From contig CALBZE010000127.1 of NCBI GenBank assembly GCA_937889645.1, forward strand, positions 1 to 9,607: DNA of 9,607 bases, written 5' to 3'. The stretch comes from an uncultured bacterium (lineage in GTDB: Bacteria; Gemmatimonadota; Gemmatimonadetes; Longimicrobiales; RSA9). Below the pieces are notes generated by a model that worked only from the letters and a program-made list of their open reading frames with translations, was not told the origin of the DNA and searched no databases. Position 1 is the stretch's first letter. Each line of letters opens with the position of its first letter. Shown one piece after another: positions 1-6,318 of the stretch. The translations under genes and the position numbers were made by a program.

Positions 1-256
1 GGCCGGCCGCTGGCGCAGCCGGCGGGGACGGCCCGTTCGGGCGGGTGGCGGCGCGTGCGGCGCCGCGGGGGAGCCGCCTTCGGCGGCGGGAGGGGCCGCG
101 CGGCGCGCGGCGGGTGGCGCCGGGCCTTCGGCCGGCGCGGGGGGCGGCCGGCTCGCTTCGCTCGCCGGCGGGAGTCGGCGGGCTCGCCCGCAGGGGCCCC
201 TTCGGGGCGGTGGGAGCGTACGCGGCTGGTGAACGGCGGGGCGAGGAGGGATCGCT
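1..256. other. GC-rich hairpin-dense leader upstream of ADOP-1
   Basis: No gene is supported here. The segment is almost pure G+C and contains a run of short palindromes with TTC-containing loops: GCCC/GGGC at 31-42, GCCGCC/GGCGGC around a TTC loop at 73-87, GCCGG/CCGGC at 119-136, GCCGGC/GCCGGC at 147-169 and GCCCC/GGGGC around TTC at 196-208. The plus-strand reading frames across it encode only Arg/Gly/Ala-rich low-complexity peptide, which is expected from composition and is not evidence for a protein. The hairpins could form in the 5' leader of the ADOP-1 mRNA, or be the termination or repeat region of a gene to the left. No convincing -35/-10 promoter pair was seen. Confidence 0.6.
244..250 (+). 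promoter_or_regulatory. Shine-Dalgarno site of ADOP-1
   Basis: The sequence AGGAGGG lies 6 bases before the ATG at 257. It is a near-perfect anti-16S match at normal spacing, and it fixes the start of ADOP-1. Confidence 0.85.
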
Positions 257-2716
257 ATGGGCACGTTGATCAACGACATCCGGTACGCGGCGCGGACGCT
301 GGGGCGCAGCCCCGGGTTCACGCTGGCGGTGGTGGCGACTCTGGCGCTCGGGATCGGCGCGAACACGGCGGTCTTCAGCGTCGTGAACGGGGTGGTGCTG
401 CGGCCGTTGCCGTACCCGGAGCCCGAGCGCGTGGTCTACGTCGGGTGGAACTACGGGTCGTTCACGAGCCTGGCGGAGACGCCGTACAAGTTCTCGTACA
501 TCCGCGAGCACGCGCGGGTCTTCGAGGCGGTCTCGACGGAGCTTCCCTGGACGACGGAGCTGGGCGCGGCGGAGGTCGCGGACGAAGTGAGCGGCCTCAG
601 GGCGACGCAGGACTTCTTCCGGGTCGTCGGGATCCAGCCGATCCTCGGGCGGCCGTTCCTGCCGGAGGAGGCGGGGCCGGGCGGCGCGCGGGTCGTGGTC
701 CTGAGCGACGAGTTGTGGCGCACGCGCTTCGACGCGGATCCATCGATCCTCGGCCGGTCGGTGCTGCTGGGCGGCGAGCCGCACACGGTCGTGGGGGTGA
801 TGCCGCCGGGGTTCCGGATCCCCGAGCGACAGGGTACGACGGACTTCATCGTGCCGCTCCCGCTCGCGACGGACCTGCTCGAGCAAGGGATGAACTACGC
901 CATCCGCGCGCGGGTCCGGCGCGGCGTGACGATGGACCAGGTGCGCGCGGACCTGCAGTCGGTGACGCAGCGGTTCAGGTCGGAGCACCCGGAGCTGGTC
1001 CGGGACGACGAGGTCGGGCCGGGCGCGGTGCTTCTGAAATACAACGACGTTTACGTCGGCGGGCTCGAGCAGACGCTGTGGGTTCTGCTGGGCGCGGTGG
1101 GGCTGGTGCTGCTGATCGGGTGCGTGAACGTCGCGAACCTGCTGCTCGCGCGGTCGACGGCGCGGCGGCGCGAGATGGCGATCCGCGCGGCGATCGGCGC
1201 CGGGCGCGGCCGGATCGCGCGGCAGCTCCTGGCCGAGAGTCTGTTGCTCACCACGGTCGCCGCGGTGATCGGGCTGCTGGTCGGGACGTGGAGCGTGGAT
1301 GGGCTGCTGGCGCTGGCGCCGGCGGGGCTACCGCGCGTGGACGAGATCGTGCTCGACTACCGGGTCCTGGCCTTCACCTTCGGCGTGGCGGCGGCGACGG
1401 GGGCGGCGTTCGGGCTCGTTGCCGCGTGGCATGCGTTCCGGACGGACCTGAACACGGTGCTCCGCGACGGCGGGTCGCGGCAGGGCACGAGCCGGGCGGG
1501 CGCGCGCCTGCGGTCGACGTTCGTGGCGGCCCAGGCGGGGCTGGCCGTGGTGCTGCTGACCGGGGCCGGGCTGCTCGTCGCGAGCTTCCACCGGCTGACG
1601 AAGGTCGACTTGGGCTTCGAGCCGGCCGGCGTGCTCGCGGTGCAATTCGGCGCGATGCCGACCGGGTACCTGGCGGATGGGCGGGCGTGGGAGGTCCAGA
1701 GCCGCATCCTGGAGCGGGTGCGTGCGATACCGGGCGTGAGCGCCGCCGCGGCCACGTCGATCGCGCCGTTCTCGGGCAACCAGCTCAACTTCCCGATGAC
1801 GGTCGTCGGCAATCCCGAGGCGACCCGCGGCGACGTGCAGTGGCGGAGCGTCGGCCCGGACTACTCCCGGACGCTGGGCACCGCGGTCGTGCGCGGCCGG
1901 GAGTTCACGGAAGCCGACGACGCTCGAGCCACCCCCGTCGCGATCGTCAACGAGACGTTCGCCCGCAAGTACTTCGGCGACCAGGACCCCATCGGCCAGC
2001 GGATCGACCTCGGCACGTACGCCGGCCGGGACCTGATCCCCGGCTTCGACGACCCCGAGCGCGTGATCGTCGGCGTCGTCGCGGACACGAGGGTGCTCGC
2101 GCTGGCCGCGGACGTCGAGGAGATCATGTACACGCCGCGGGCCCAGGACCCGCGCGACCCGATGCTCGCCGAGATCCTCGGGTTCGGCTCGCTGCTGATC
2201 CGCACGCAGGGCAACGTGCCGGTGGCGCCGGCGGTGCTCGCCGCGATCCGCGAGGTGGACCCGCGGCTCCCCGCGCCGGCGATCCGGCCGCTGCGGGAGG
2301 CGATCGGGTCGTCGGTCGCGCAGGAGCGCTTCAACATGGTGCTCCTGGGCGCGTTCGCCGGGCTCGCGCTCGTGCTGACCGCGATCGGGATCTACGGCGT
2401 CGTCGCCTACAACGTTCGGCAGCGGACCGCGGAGATCGGGATCCGCGTGGCGCTCGGCGCGGACGGGAGGCGCGTCCTCGGGATGGTGCTGAGGCAGGGG
2501 ATGTCACCGGTCGTACTCGGGCTCGTGGTCGGACTCGGCGCCGCGCTCGCGCTCGGACGGGTCATCGAGTCGCTCCTCTACGGGGTGACGCCGACCCATC
2601 CCGAGACGATCGTCGCCGTCGTCGCCGTGATCGTGATCGTGGCGACGTCCGCGATCCTGCTCCCGGCGCGGAGGGCTGCGGCGGTCGATCCGGTGGTGGC
2701 GTTGAAGGGGGAGTGA
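257..2716 (+). CDS. ADOP-type orphan ABC permease (ADOP-1), MacB/FtsX family
   Basis: This 819-residue integral membrane protein belongs to the duplicated MacB-like permease (ADOP) family. The N-terminus has the family signature: an amphipathic start, then RSPGFT and a first membrane helix with LALGIGANTAVFSVVN (about 20-48), then RPLPYPEPERVV. A MacB-type periplasmic domain follows (about 50-260, with VVGVMPPGF at 178-186). The first FtsX domain has helices near 271-296, 325-347 and 370-392, including the conserved stretch GCVNVANLLLARS and the cytoplasmic RRREMAIRAAIGAGR. The unit then repeats: helix about 420-443, second periplasmic domain about 445-690, second FtsX domain with helices about 693-718, 749-771 and 785-805. 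The C-terminus, PARRAAAVDPVVALKGE, is typical of the family. Length is normal and no damage is seen. There is no Walker A motif, so an ATPase must come from elsewhere. In MacB/LolCDE relatives, such permeases transmit ATP-driven motion to the periplasm to export or release a substrate; the substrate here is unknown. Confidence 0.95.
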   Translation: MGTLINDIRYAARTLGRSPGFTLAVVATLALGIGANTAVFSVVNGVVLRPLPYPEPERVVYVGWNYGSFTSLAETPYKFSYIREHARVFEAVSTELPWTTELGAAEVADEVSGLRATQDFFRVVGIQPILGRPFLPEEAGPGGARVVVLSDELWRTRFDADPSILGRSVLLGGEPHTVVGVMPPGFRIPERQGTTDFIVPLPLATDLLEQGMNYAIRARVRRGVTMDQVRADLQSVTQRFRSEHPELVRDDEVGPGAVLLKYNDVYVGGLEQTLWVLLGAVGLVLLIGCVNVANLLLARSTARRREMAIRAAIGAGRGRIARQLLAESLLLTTVAAVIGLLVGTWSVDGLLALAPAGLPRVDEIVLDYRVLAFTFGVAAATGAAFGLVAAWHAFRTDLNTVLRDGGSRQGTSRAGARLRSTFVAAQAGLAVVLLTGAGLLVASFHRLTKVDLGFEPAGVLAVQFGAMPTGYLADGRAWEVQSRILERVRAIPGVSAAAATSIAPFSGNQLNFPMTVVGNPEATRGDVQWRSVGPDYSRTLGTAVVRGREFTEADDARATPVAIVNETFARKYFGDQDPIGQRIDLGTYAGRDLIPGFDDPERVIVGVVADTRVLALAADVEEIMYTPRAQDPRDPMLAEILGFGSLLIRTQGNVPVAPAVLAAIREVDPRLPAPAIRPLREAIGSSVAQERFNMVLLGAFAGLALVLTAIGIYGVVAYNVRQRTAEIGIRVALGADGRRVLGMVLRQGMSPVVLGLVVGLGAALALGRVIESLLYGVTPTHPETIVAVVAVIVIVATSAILLPARRAAAVDPVVALKGE

Positions 2717-2723
2717 CGATGCG

Positions 2724-3467
2724 TCAGGCGACGCCGGCGAGACGGTCGTTGACCTGGCGGAACCGCTGTCGCATGTCGTCGGCCAGCGTGTCCAGGCGCA
2801 CACTCACGTTGAGCAGGCCGTCCTCGAAACGACCGGCCCGCGCGGTCAGGCCGCCCAGCTGCGTCGCCAGTCCGTCGACCCGCTCGTCGAGGCCGTCCAC
2901 CCGCGTCGAGAGGAGCGAGATCTCGTTGCGCATTCCTTCGAGCGCACCCGTGACTCGACCCTCGAACTGCTCGATGCGCAGATGCAGCGTGGAGAAACGC
3001 TCGTCGATCGAGACGAACTTCTCGGTCAACGCGACGTCCATCGCGATGAATCGGTCGGTGAACTTGGCATCCAGCGCTTCGATCTTCGCCGTGAATTTCG
3101 CGTCCAGCGCCTCGAACTTTTCGGCGAAGGTGGCTTCGACCGAGTCGACTCGCGCCTCGAGGTCGCGCAGTCGTCTTCCGAGCGTCGCAAATTCGCGCCC
3201 GGCCGCCGTCATCATACGCTCGAAATCGGACTTGAGCTCCGCGTGGCTCGTTTCGAGGCTGTCGAGGCGCGCTTCGACGCTATCGAGGCGTGCTTCGACG
3301 CGGTCGAGACGTTCTTCCACGCGGTCGAGGCGTTCTTCCACGCGGTCGAGGCGTTCTTCCACGCGGTCGAGCCGCGCTTCGATCCGATCGAGCCGGTGGT
3401 CGAGCTGGTCGAACCGCTTCTCGAACCGATCGAGGTATGCCCTGAGTTCCGGGTCCATGGGTCCCAC
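2724..3467 (-). CDS. Long coiled-coil protein of unknown function
   Basis: This 247-residue protein has no signal peptide or membrane helix, so it is probably cytoplasmic. I do not recognise its family. Residues 25-72 are seven consecutive heptads beginning RLDR(I/V)E or RLDS(V/L)E, with Leu and Val/Ile/Leu at the core a and d positions. Each matches the R-h-x-x-h-E pattern known to favour parallel trimeric coiled coils. A further match, RVDSVE, is at 106-111. Residues 115-158 switch to four 11-residue repeats (AEKFEALDAKF, TAKIEALDAKF, TDRFIAMDVAL, TEKFVSIDERF). Residues about 184-245 return to heptads (TRVDGLDERVDGL). The start is taken as GTG at 3467 because GAGG lies 5 bases upstream; the ATG at 3458 would remove only three residues and has no good Shine-Dalgarno. 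The gene is convergent with ADOP-1 (7 bases between stops) and divergent from ADOP-2. It looks less GC-rich than its neighbours. A scaffold or structural role is possible but unproven. Confidence 0.85.
   Translation of the reverse strand: MGPMDPELRAYLDRFEKRFDQLDHRLDRIEARLDRVEERLDRVEERLDRVEERLDRVEARLDSVEARLDSLETSHAELKSDFERMMTAAGREFATLGRRLRDLEARVDSVEATFAEKFEALDAKFTAKIEALDAKFTDRFIAMDVALTEKFVSIDERFSTLHLRIEQFEGRVTGALEGMRNEISLLSTRVDGLDERVDGLATQLGGLTARAGRFEDGLLNVSVRLDTLADDMRQRFRQVNDRLAGVA
3060..3125 (-). repeat. 33-bp tandem repeat encoding 11-residue coiled-coil repeats
   Basis: Two adjacent 33-base units (3060-3092 and 3093-3125) are clearly similar at DNA level. They encode TAKIEALDAKF and AEKFEALDAKF. 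Two more diverged 11-residue units follow towards the C-terminus of the protein. The period differs from the 21-base array of the same gene, so at least two separate repeat expansions built it. Confidence 0.8.
3259..3426 (-). repeat. 21-bp tandem repeat encoding coiled-coil heptads
   Basis: About eight head-to-tail units of 21 bases each encode one heptad of the coiled-coil protein. Units 3322-3342 and 3343-3363 are identical and 3301-3321 differs from them by one base. The flanking units (3259-3300 and 3364-3426) are degenerate but in register. The identity at DNA level of the central units points to recent unit duplication by slippage or recombination. Adding or losing a unit keeps the reading frame, so copy number could vary between strains. 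Confidence 0.9.
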
Positions 3468-3624
3468 GATAGCCTCGCCCCTGGGACCTGTCCATAGCGA
3501 TTCCGGCCGGGGACAACGTCGGCGGCAGGAGCAGTCGTAGATGCTCGAGGGAACCGGGGTCGGCGCCCCGCAGGCGTGGCGGGCTCGGTCTGATCTGCAT
3601 GACCGTCGAGCGGTTCGGGCCGGC

Positions 3625-3664
3625 GCCCCACACGCGAGGGGCGGGCCCCACAGACGAGGGGAGG
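3625..3664 (+). repeat. Tandem 20-bp repeat with CCCC-N8-GGGG hairpins over the ADOP-2 RBS
   Basis: Two adjacent 20-base units (3625-3644 and 3645-3664) match at 17 of 20 positions. Each can fold: CGCCCC (3624-3629) pairs with GGGGCG (3638-3643) around an 8-base loop, and CCCC (3646-3649) pairs with GGGG (3658-3661) around an 8-base loop. The second stem uses bases of the Shine-Dalgarno of ADOP-2, so in RNA it could limit ribosome access. The repeat and base pairing are seen directly; regulation is inference. Confidence 0.7.
3656..3664 (+). promoter_or_regulatory. Shine-Dalgarno site of ADOP-2, deciding the GTG start
   Basis: GAGGGGAGG lies 5 bases before GTG at 3670. This selects the GTG over the upstream in-frame ATG at 3541, which has no comparable site. 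The protein then starts METIVQELRQ, like other family members. Confidence 0.85.
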
Positions 3665-3669
3665 AAACG

Positions 3670-6117
3670 GTGGAGACGATCGTTCAGGAGTTGAGGCAGG
3701 CGGCGCGCACGCTCTGGCGCGCACCGGGATTCGCGGCGGTCGCGGTGCTCACGCTCGGGCTCGGGATCGGCGCGAGCACGGCGATCTTCAGCGTGGTCGA
3801 GGGGGTGCTGCTGCGGTCGCTCCCCTACCCCGAGCCGGACGCGATCGTCCGGGTCTTCCAGGTCAACGACGAGGGCGGCCGTACGCCGTTCTCGCACCCG
3901 AACCTCGAGGACGTTCGTGCGCAGAACCGCACGTTCTCGGGGCTGGCGCAGTACGCCGTCGGCGCGACGCCCGTGACGGTGGGCGAGGAGCTGTCACTGA
4001 CGGGGATCGCCGCGGTCTCGGGCGAGTTCTTCGACGTGGTCGGGATCCATCCGGCGATCGGCCGCGCGTTCACGGCCGAGGAGGCGGCGGGGCGCGGGGC
4101 GCCCGTGGCGGTCGTCAGCCACGAGTTCTGGCAGGGCGCGCTGGGCGGCATGCGGGACCTTTCGTCGCTGGAGCTGCGCACGCAGTCCGGCGCGATGTCG
4201 ATCGTGGGCGTGATGCCGCCGGGGTTCGCGTTCCCGGACCGGGCCGACGTGGACGTGATCACGCCTTACGCGGAGCGGCCAAGTCCATCGCGCACGGCGC
4301 ACAGCTGGAGAGTGATCGGTCGGCTGCGCGACGGCGTCACGCTCGCCCAGGCGCGGCAGGACCTCTCGGCGATAGCGCGGCGGCTCAAGGCGGAGTACGG
4401 GGACGACACGTGGATGGCCGACGCGGCGGCCGTCCCGCTGCACGAGCACCTGGTCGGGAACGTCCGGCCGGCGCTGCTGGTGCTTCTGGCCGCGTCCGCC
4501 GTGCTGCTGCTGATCGCGTGCGCGAACGTGGTGAACCTGCTGCTGTCGCGCATGGCGATGCGCCAGAGGGAGCTGGCGGTGCGCCTCGCGCTGGGCGCGG
4601 GGACGGGGCGGCTGGTGCGGCAGTACCTGGCCGAGGCGCTGGTCCTCTCGCTCGCCGGCGGTGCGGTCGGCGTGCTCCTCGCCGCCTGGGGCGTGGACGC
4701 GCTCCTCGCGCTCGAGCCCGGCCGGCTGCCCCGGCTGGACGAGATCGGTGTGAACGCGACGGTTCTCGGCTACGCGCTCGTCGTCTCGATCCTGACGGCG
4801 ACGACGCTCGGTCTGCTCATGGCGTGGCGCTCGACGCGCGCCGACGTGAGGGGCACGCTCGCGGCGAGCCAGCGGACGATGGCGGGCGGCGCGTCGAGCC
4901 GCCGAGTGCGTGCGGGGCTCGTCGTCGCCGAGGTCGCGATGACGATCGTGCTCCTCGCCGGCGCGGGGCTGCTCGTGCGCAGCTTCGCGCGACTGCTCGC
5001 GGTCGATCCGGGGTTCCGCACCGAGGGCGCGGTGGTGATGGACGTGATGCTGCCGATGGTCAGGGACCGGGAGTCCGCCGTGCGGAACGCGCGGTTCGTA
5101 GAGGAGCTCACGGCTCGGGTCCGCGCGGTGCCGGGCGTCGAGCATGTCGGCGTGGTCGACGCGCCGCCGCTCTCGGGCCGCGGACCGGACGGCATGTTCC
5201 TGATCCTCGACCGGCCGGACGAAGTGCAGAACTTCGACGATTGGCGGCGGATCAGCAAGAACCCGGACCGCACGGGTTACGCCGAGTACCGCCAGGCTTC
5301 GGGCGACTACTTCCGGGCGATGGGGATCCCGCTCGTGGCGGGTCGGCTCTTCGACGAACGGGACCACGCGGACGCGCCGCACGTCGCGGTGATCAGCGAG
5401 TCGCTCGCGCGCACGCGCTGGCCGGGCGAGGACCCGATCGGGAAGATCATCCAGTTCGGGAACATGGACGGCGACCTGCGGCCGATGACGATCGTCGGCG
5501 TCGTGGGCGACGTGCGCCACGAGAGCCTGGAGGCCGAGCCGGCGCCGACGTTCTACGGGAACGCGGCGCGACGGGCGGTCATGGGGCGGGTGAGCGTGGT
5601 CATCGCCGGCCCGGGCGCGCGGACGGCGGTCGGGTCGGCGCGCGCGGCGGCTCAGGCGCTCGACCCGACGATCCCGGTCCGGTTCCAGATGATCGAGGAG
5701 CTGTTCTCGGATTCGCTCGCCGAGCGTCGCTTCAGCATGCTGCTCCTCGGGATCTTCGCGCTGGTCGCGCTCTTCGTGGCCGCGGCGGGGTTGTACGGCG
5801 TGATCTCGTACCTGGTCGCGCAGCGGACGCGCGAGGTCGGGATCCGGATCGCGGTCGGCGCGCGGCCGGCGGACGTGATGCGGCTGGTCGTCGGACAGGG
5901 CGCCGCGCTGGCGGCGGCCGGCGTCGCGTGCGGGATCCTGGCGGCACTGGCTCTGACCCGGTTCCTCGCGGGGATGGTCTACGGCATCGGGACGACGGAT
6001 CCGGTGACGTTCGCGGGCGTCGCGGGTGTGCTGCTCGGGGTCGCGGTGCTGGCGAGCTGGGTACCGGCCAGGCGAGCGGTGAGGGTGGATCCGATGGTGG
6101 CGTTGAGGGAGGAGTGA
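3670..6117 (+). CDS. ADOP-type orphan ABC permease (ADOP-2), MacB/FtsX family
   Basis: This 815-residue protein is read from GTG at 3670; the longer frame from 3541 (858 residues) is rejected because its extra N-terminus is low-complexity. It starts METIVQELRQAARTLWRAPGF, aligning directly with ADOP-1 and ADOP-3. Order of parts: membrane helix 20-46 (LGLGIGASTAIFSVVEG), periplasmic domain about 50-260 (VVGIHPAIGR, VGVMPPGF), first FtsX domain with helices about 267-292, 319-348 and 364-386 (ACANVVNLLLSRM, RQRELAVRLALGAG), helix 413-439, second periplasmic domain about 440-685, and second FtsX domain with helices about 688-716, 739-762 and 778-800. It ends PARRAVRVDPMVALREE. The segment at about 157-174, where paralogs read FGGDPGIVGR or similar, is diverged (ALGGMRDLSSLELRTQSG), so the first periplasmic domain may differ locally. 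There is no ATPase domain. It is presumed to act as a transmembrane partner of a MacB/LolD-like ATPase; substrate unknown. Confidence 0.95.
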   Translation: METIVQELRQAARTLWRAPGFAAVAVLTLGLGIGASTAIFSVVEGVLLRSLPYPEPDAIVRVFQVNDEGGRTPFSHPNLEDVRAQNRTFSGLAQYAVGATPVTVGEELSLTGIAAVSGEFFDVVGIHPAIGRAFTAEEAAGRGAPVAVVSHEFWQGALGGMRDLSSLELRTQSGAMSIVGVMPPGFAFPDRADVDVITPYAERPSPSRTAHSWRVIGRLRDGVTLAQARQDLSAIARRLKAEYGDDTWMADAAAVPLHEHLVGNVRPALLVLLAASAVLLLIACANVVNLLLSRMAMRQRELAVRLALGAGTGRLVRQYLAEALVLSLAGGAVGVLLAAWGVDALLALEPGRLPRLDEIGVNATVLGYALVVSILTATTLGLLMAWRSTRADVRGTLAASQRTMAGGASSRRVRAGLVVAEVAMTIVLLAGAGLLVRSFARLLAVDPGFRTEGAVVMDVMLPMVRDRESAVRNARFVEELTARVRAVPGVEHVGVVDAPPLSGRGPDGMFLILDRPDEVQNFDDWRRISKNPDRTGYAEYRQASGDYFRAMGIPLVAGRLFDERDHADAPHVAVISESLARTRWPGEDPIGKIIQFGNMDGDLRPMTIVGVVGDVRHESLEAEPAPTFYGNAARRAVMGRVSVVIAGPGARTAVGSARAAAQALDPTIPVRFQMIEELFSDSLAERRFSMLLLGIFALVALFVAAAGLYGVISYLVAQRTREVGIRIAVGARPADVMRLVVGQGAALAAAGVACGILAALALTRFLAGMVYGIGTTDPVTFAGVAGVLLGVAVLASWVPARRAVRVDPMVALREE

Positions 6118-6145
6118 GGGCTCGGGGCTTTGGGCTCAGGGCTCG
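6118..6145 (+). repeat. Array of four 7-base repeats directly after the ADOP-2 stop
   Basis: Four contiguous units based on GGGCTCR begin at the base following TGA: GGGCTCG, GGGCTTT, GGGCTCA, GGGCTCG. The array is 28 bases long. Its inverted partner lies 49 bases downstream, and the same kind of array follows ADOP-3. Confidence 0.85.
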
Positions 6146-6194
6146 GGTGTTGGGGGGCGCGGTCAAGGGTCAGGGAGCAGTGGGGCGAACTCCC

Positions 6195-6222
6195 TGAGCC
6201 CTAGGCCCTGAGCCCTGGGCCC
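6195..6222 (-). repeat. Inverted partner array of 7-base repeats before ADOP-3
   Basis: Four contiguous units TGAGCCC, TAGGCCC, TGAGCCC, TGGGCCC are the reverse complement of the GGGCTCA-type unit. Aligned with 6118-6145 as RNA, the two 28-base arms pair almost throughout if G-U wobbles are allowed; I count two true mismatches, with a 49-base loop. There is no following T-run, so this is not a classic intrinsic terminator. It could still protect the 3' end of the mRNA or attenuate read-through into ADOP-3. Confidence 0.8.
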
Positions 6223-6303
6223 TAGGGCGGGTCGGCATGTGCCGGCGTCCGTCGGGGTAGAGCCAGATCTAAACGGCACCCAGGGTTCTCGGGAATCAAT
6301 GAC

Positions 6304-6311
6304 AAGGGGGG
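6304..6311 (+). promoter_or_regulatory. Probable Shine-Dalgarno site of ADOP-3 (TTG start)
   Basis: AAGGGGGG sits 7 bases before TTG at 6319. It is purine-rich but not a perfect match. No other in-frame start codon is found nearby upstream. The resulting N-terminus MDTLWQDL is typical of the family, so the TTG is accepted. Confidence 0.6.
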
Positions 6312-6318
6312 CGGCATC

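Larger units (their letters stand above)
3468..3669. other. Divergent spacer between the coiled-coil gene and ADOP-2
   Basis: This 202-base spacer must hold the 5' control regions of both flanking genes. I saw no clear sigma-70-like promoter on either strand. A frame continuous with ADOP-2 is open from 3541, but its extra 43 residues (Arg/Ala/Gly-rich) do not resemble the family N-terminus. I therefore treat it as non-coding leader. Three related GGCGCCCC-containing segments occur: a degenerate one at about 3559-3583 and two tight copies at 3625-3664. Confidence 0.7.

Noticed and set aside
257..2716. Complete MacB (fused ATPase and permease)
   Set aside because: There is no N-terminal ATP-binding domain or Walker motif in any of the three permeases; the duplicated FtsX layout fits ADOP.
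3259..3426. Possible CRISPR array
   Set aside because: The units are contiguous 21-base coding repeats without spacers and translate into regular coiled-coil heptads.
55..3540. Very long plus-strand open frame (1161 codons) over ADOP-1 and the coiled-coil gene
   Set aside because: Its product is Arg/Gly/Ala-rich low complexity and it overlaps two well-supported genes in other frames; the lack of stops is due to high GC.
3541..3669. 43-codon N-terminal extension of ADOP-2 from the upstream ATG
   Set aside because: It has no Shine-Dalgarno and no resemblance to family N-termini, and it contains a non-coding-type tandem repeat; GTG at 3670 has a strong site and a canonical N-terminus.
6118..6222. 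Classic Rho-independent terminator
   Set aside because: The stem is long and imperfect with a 49-base loop and no T-run follows, so it is listed as inverted repeat arrays instead.
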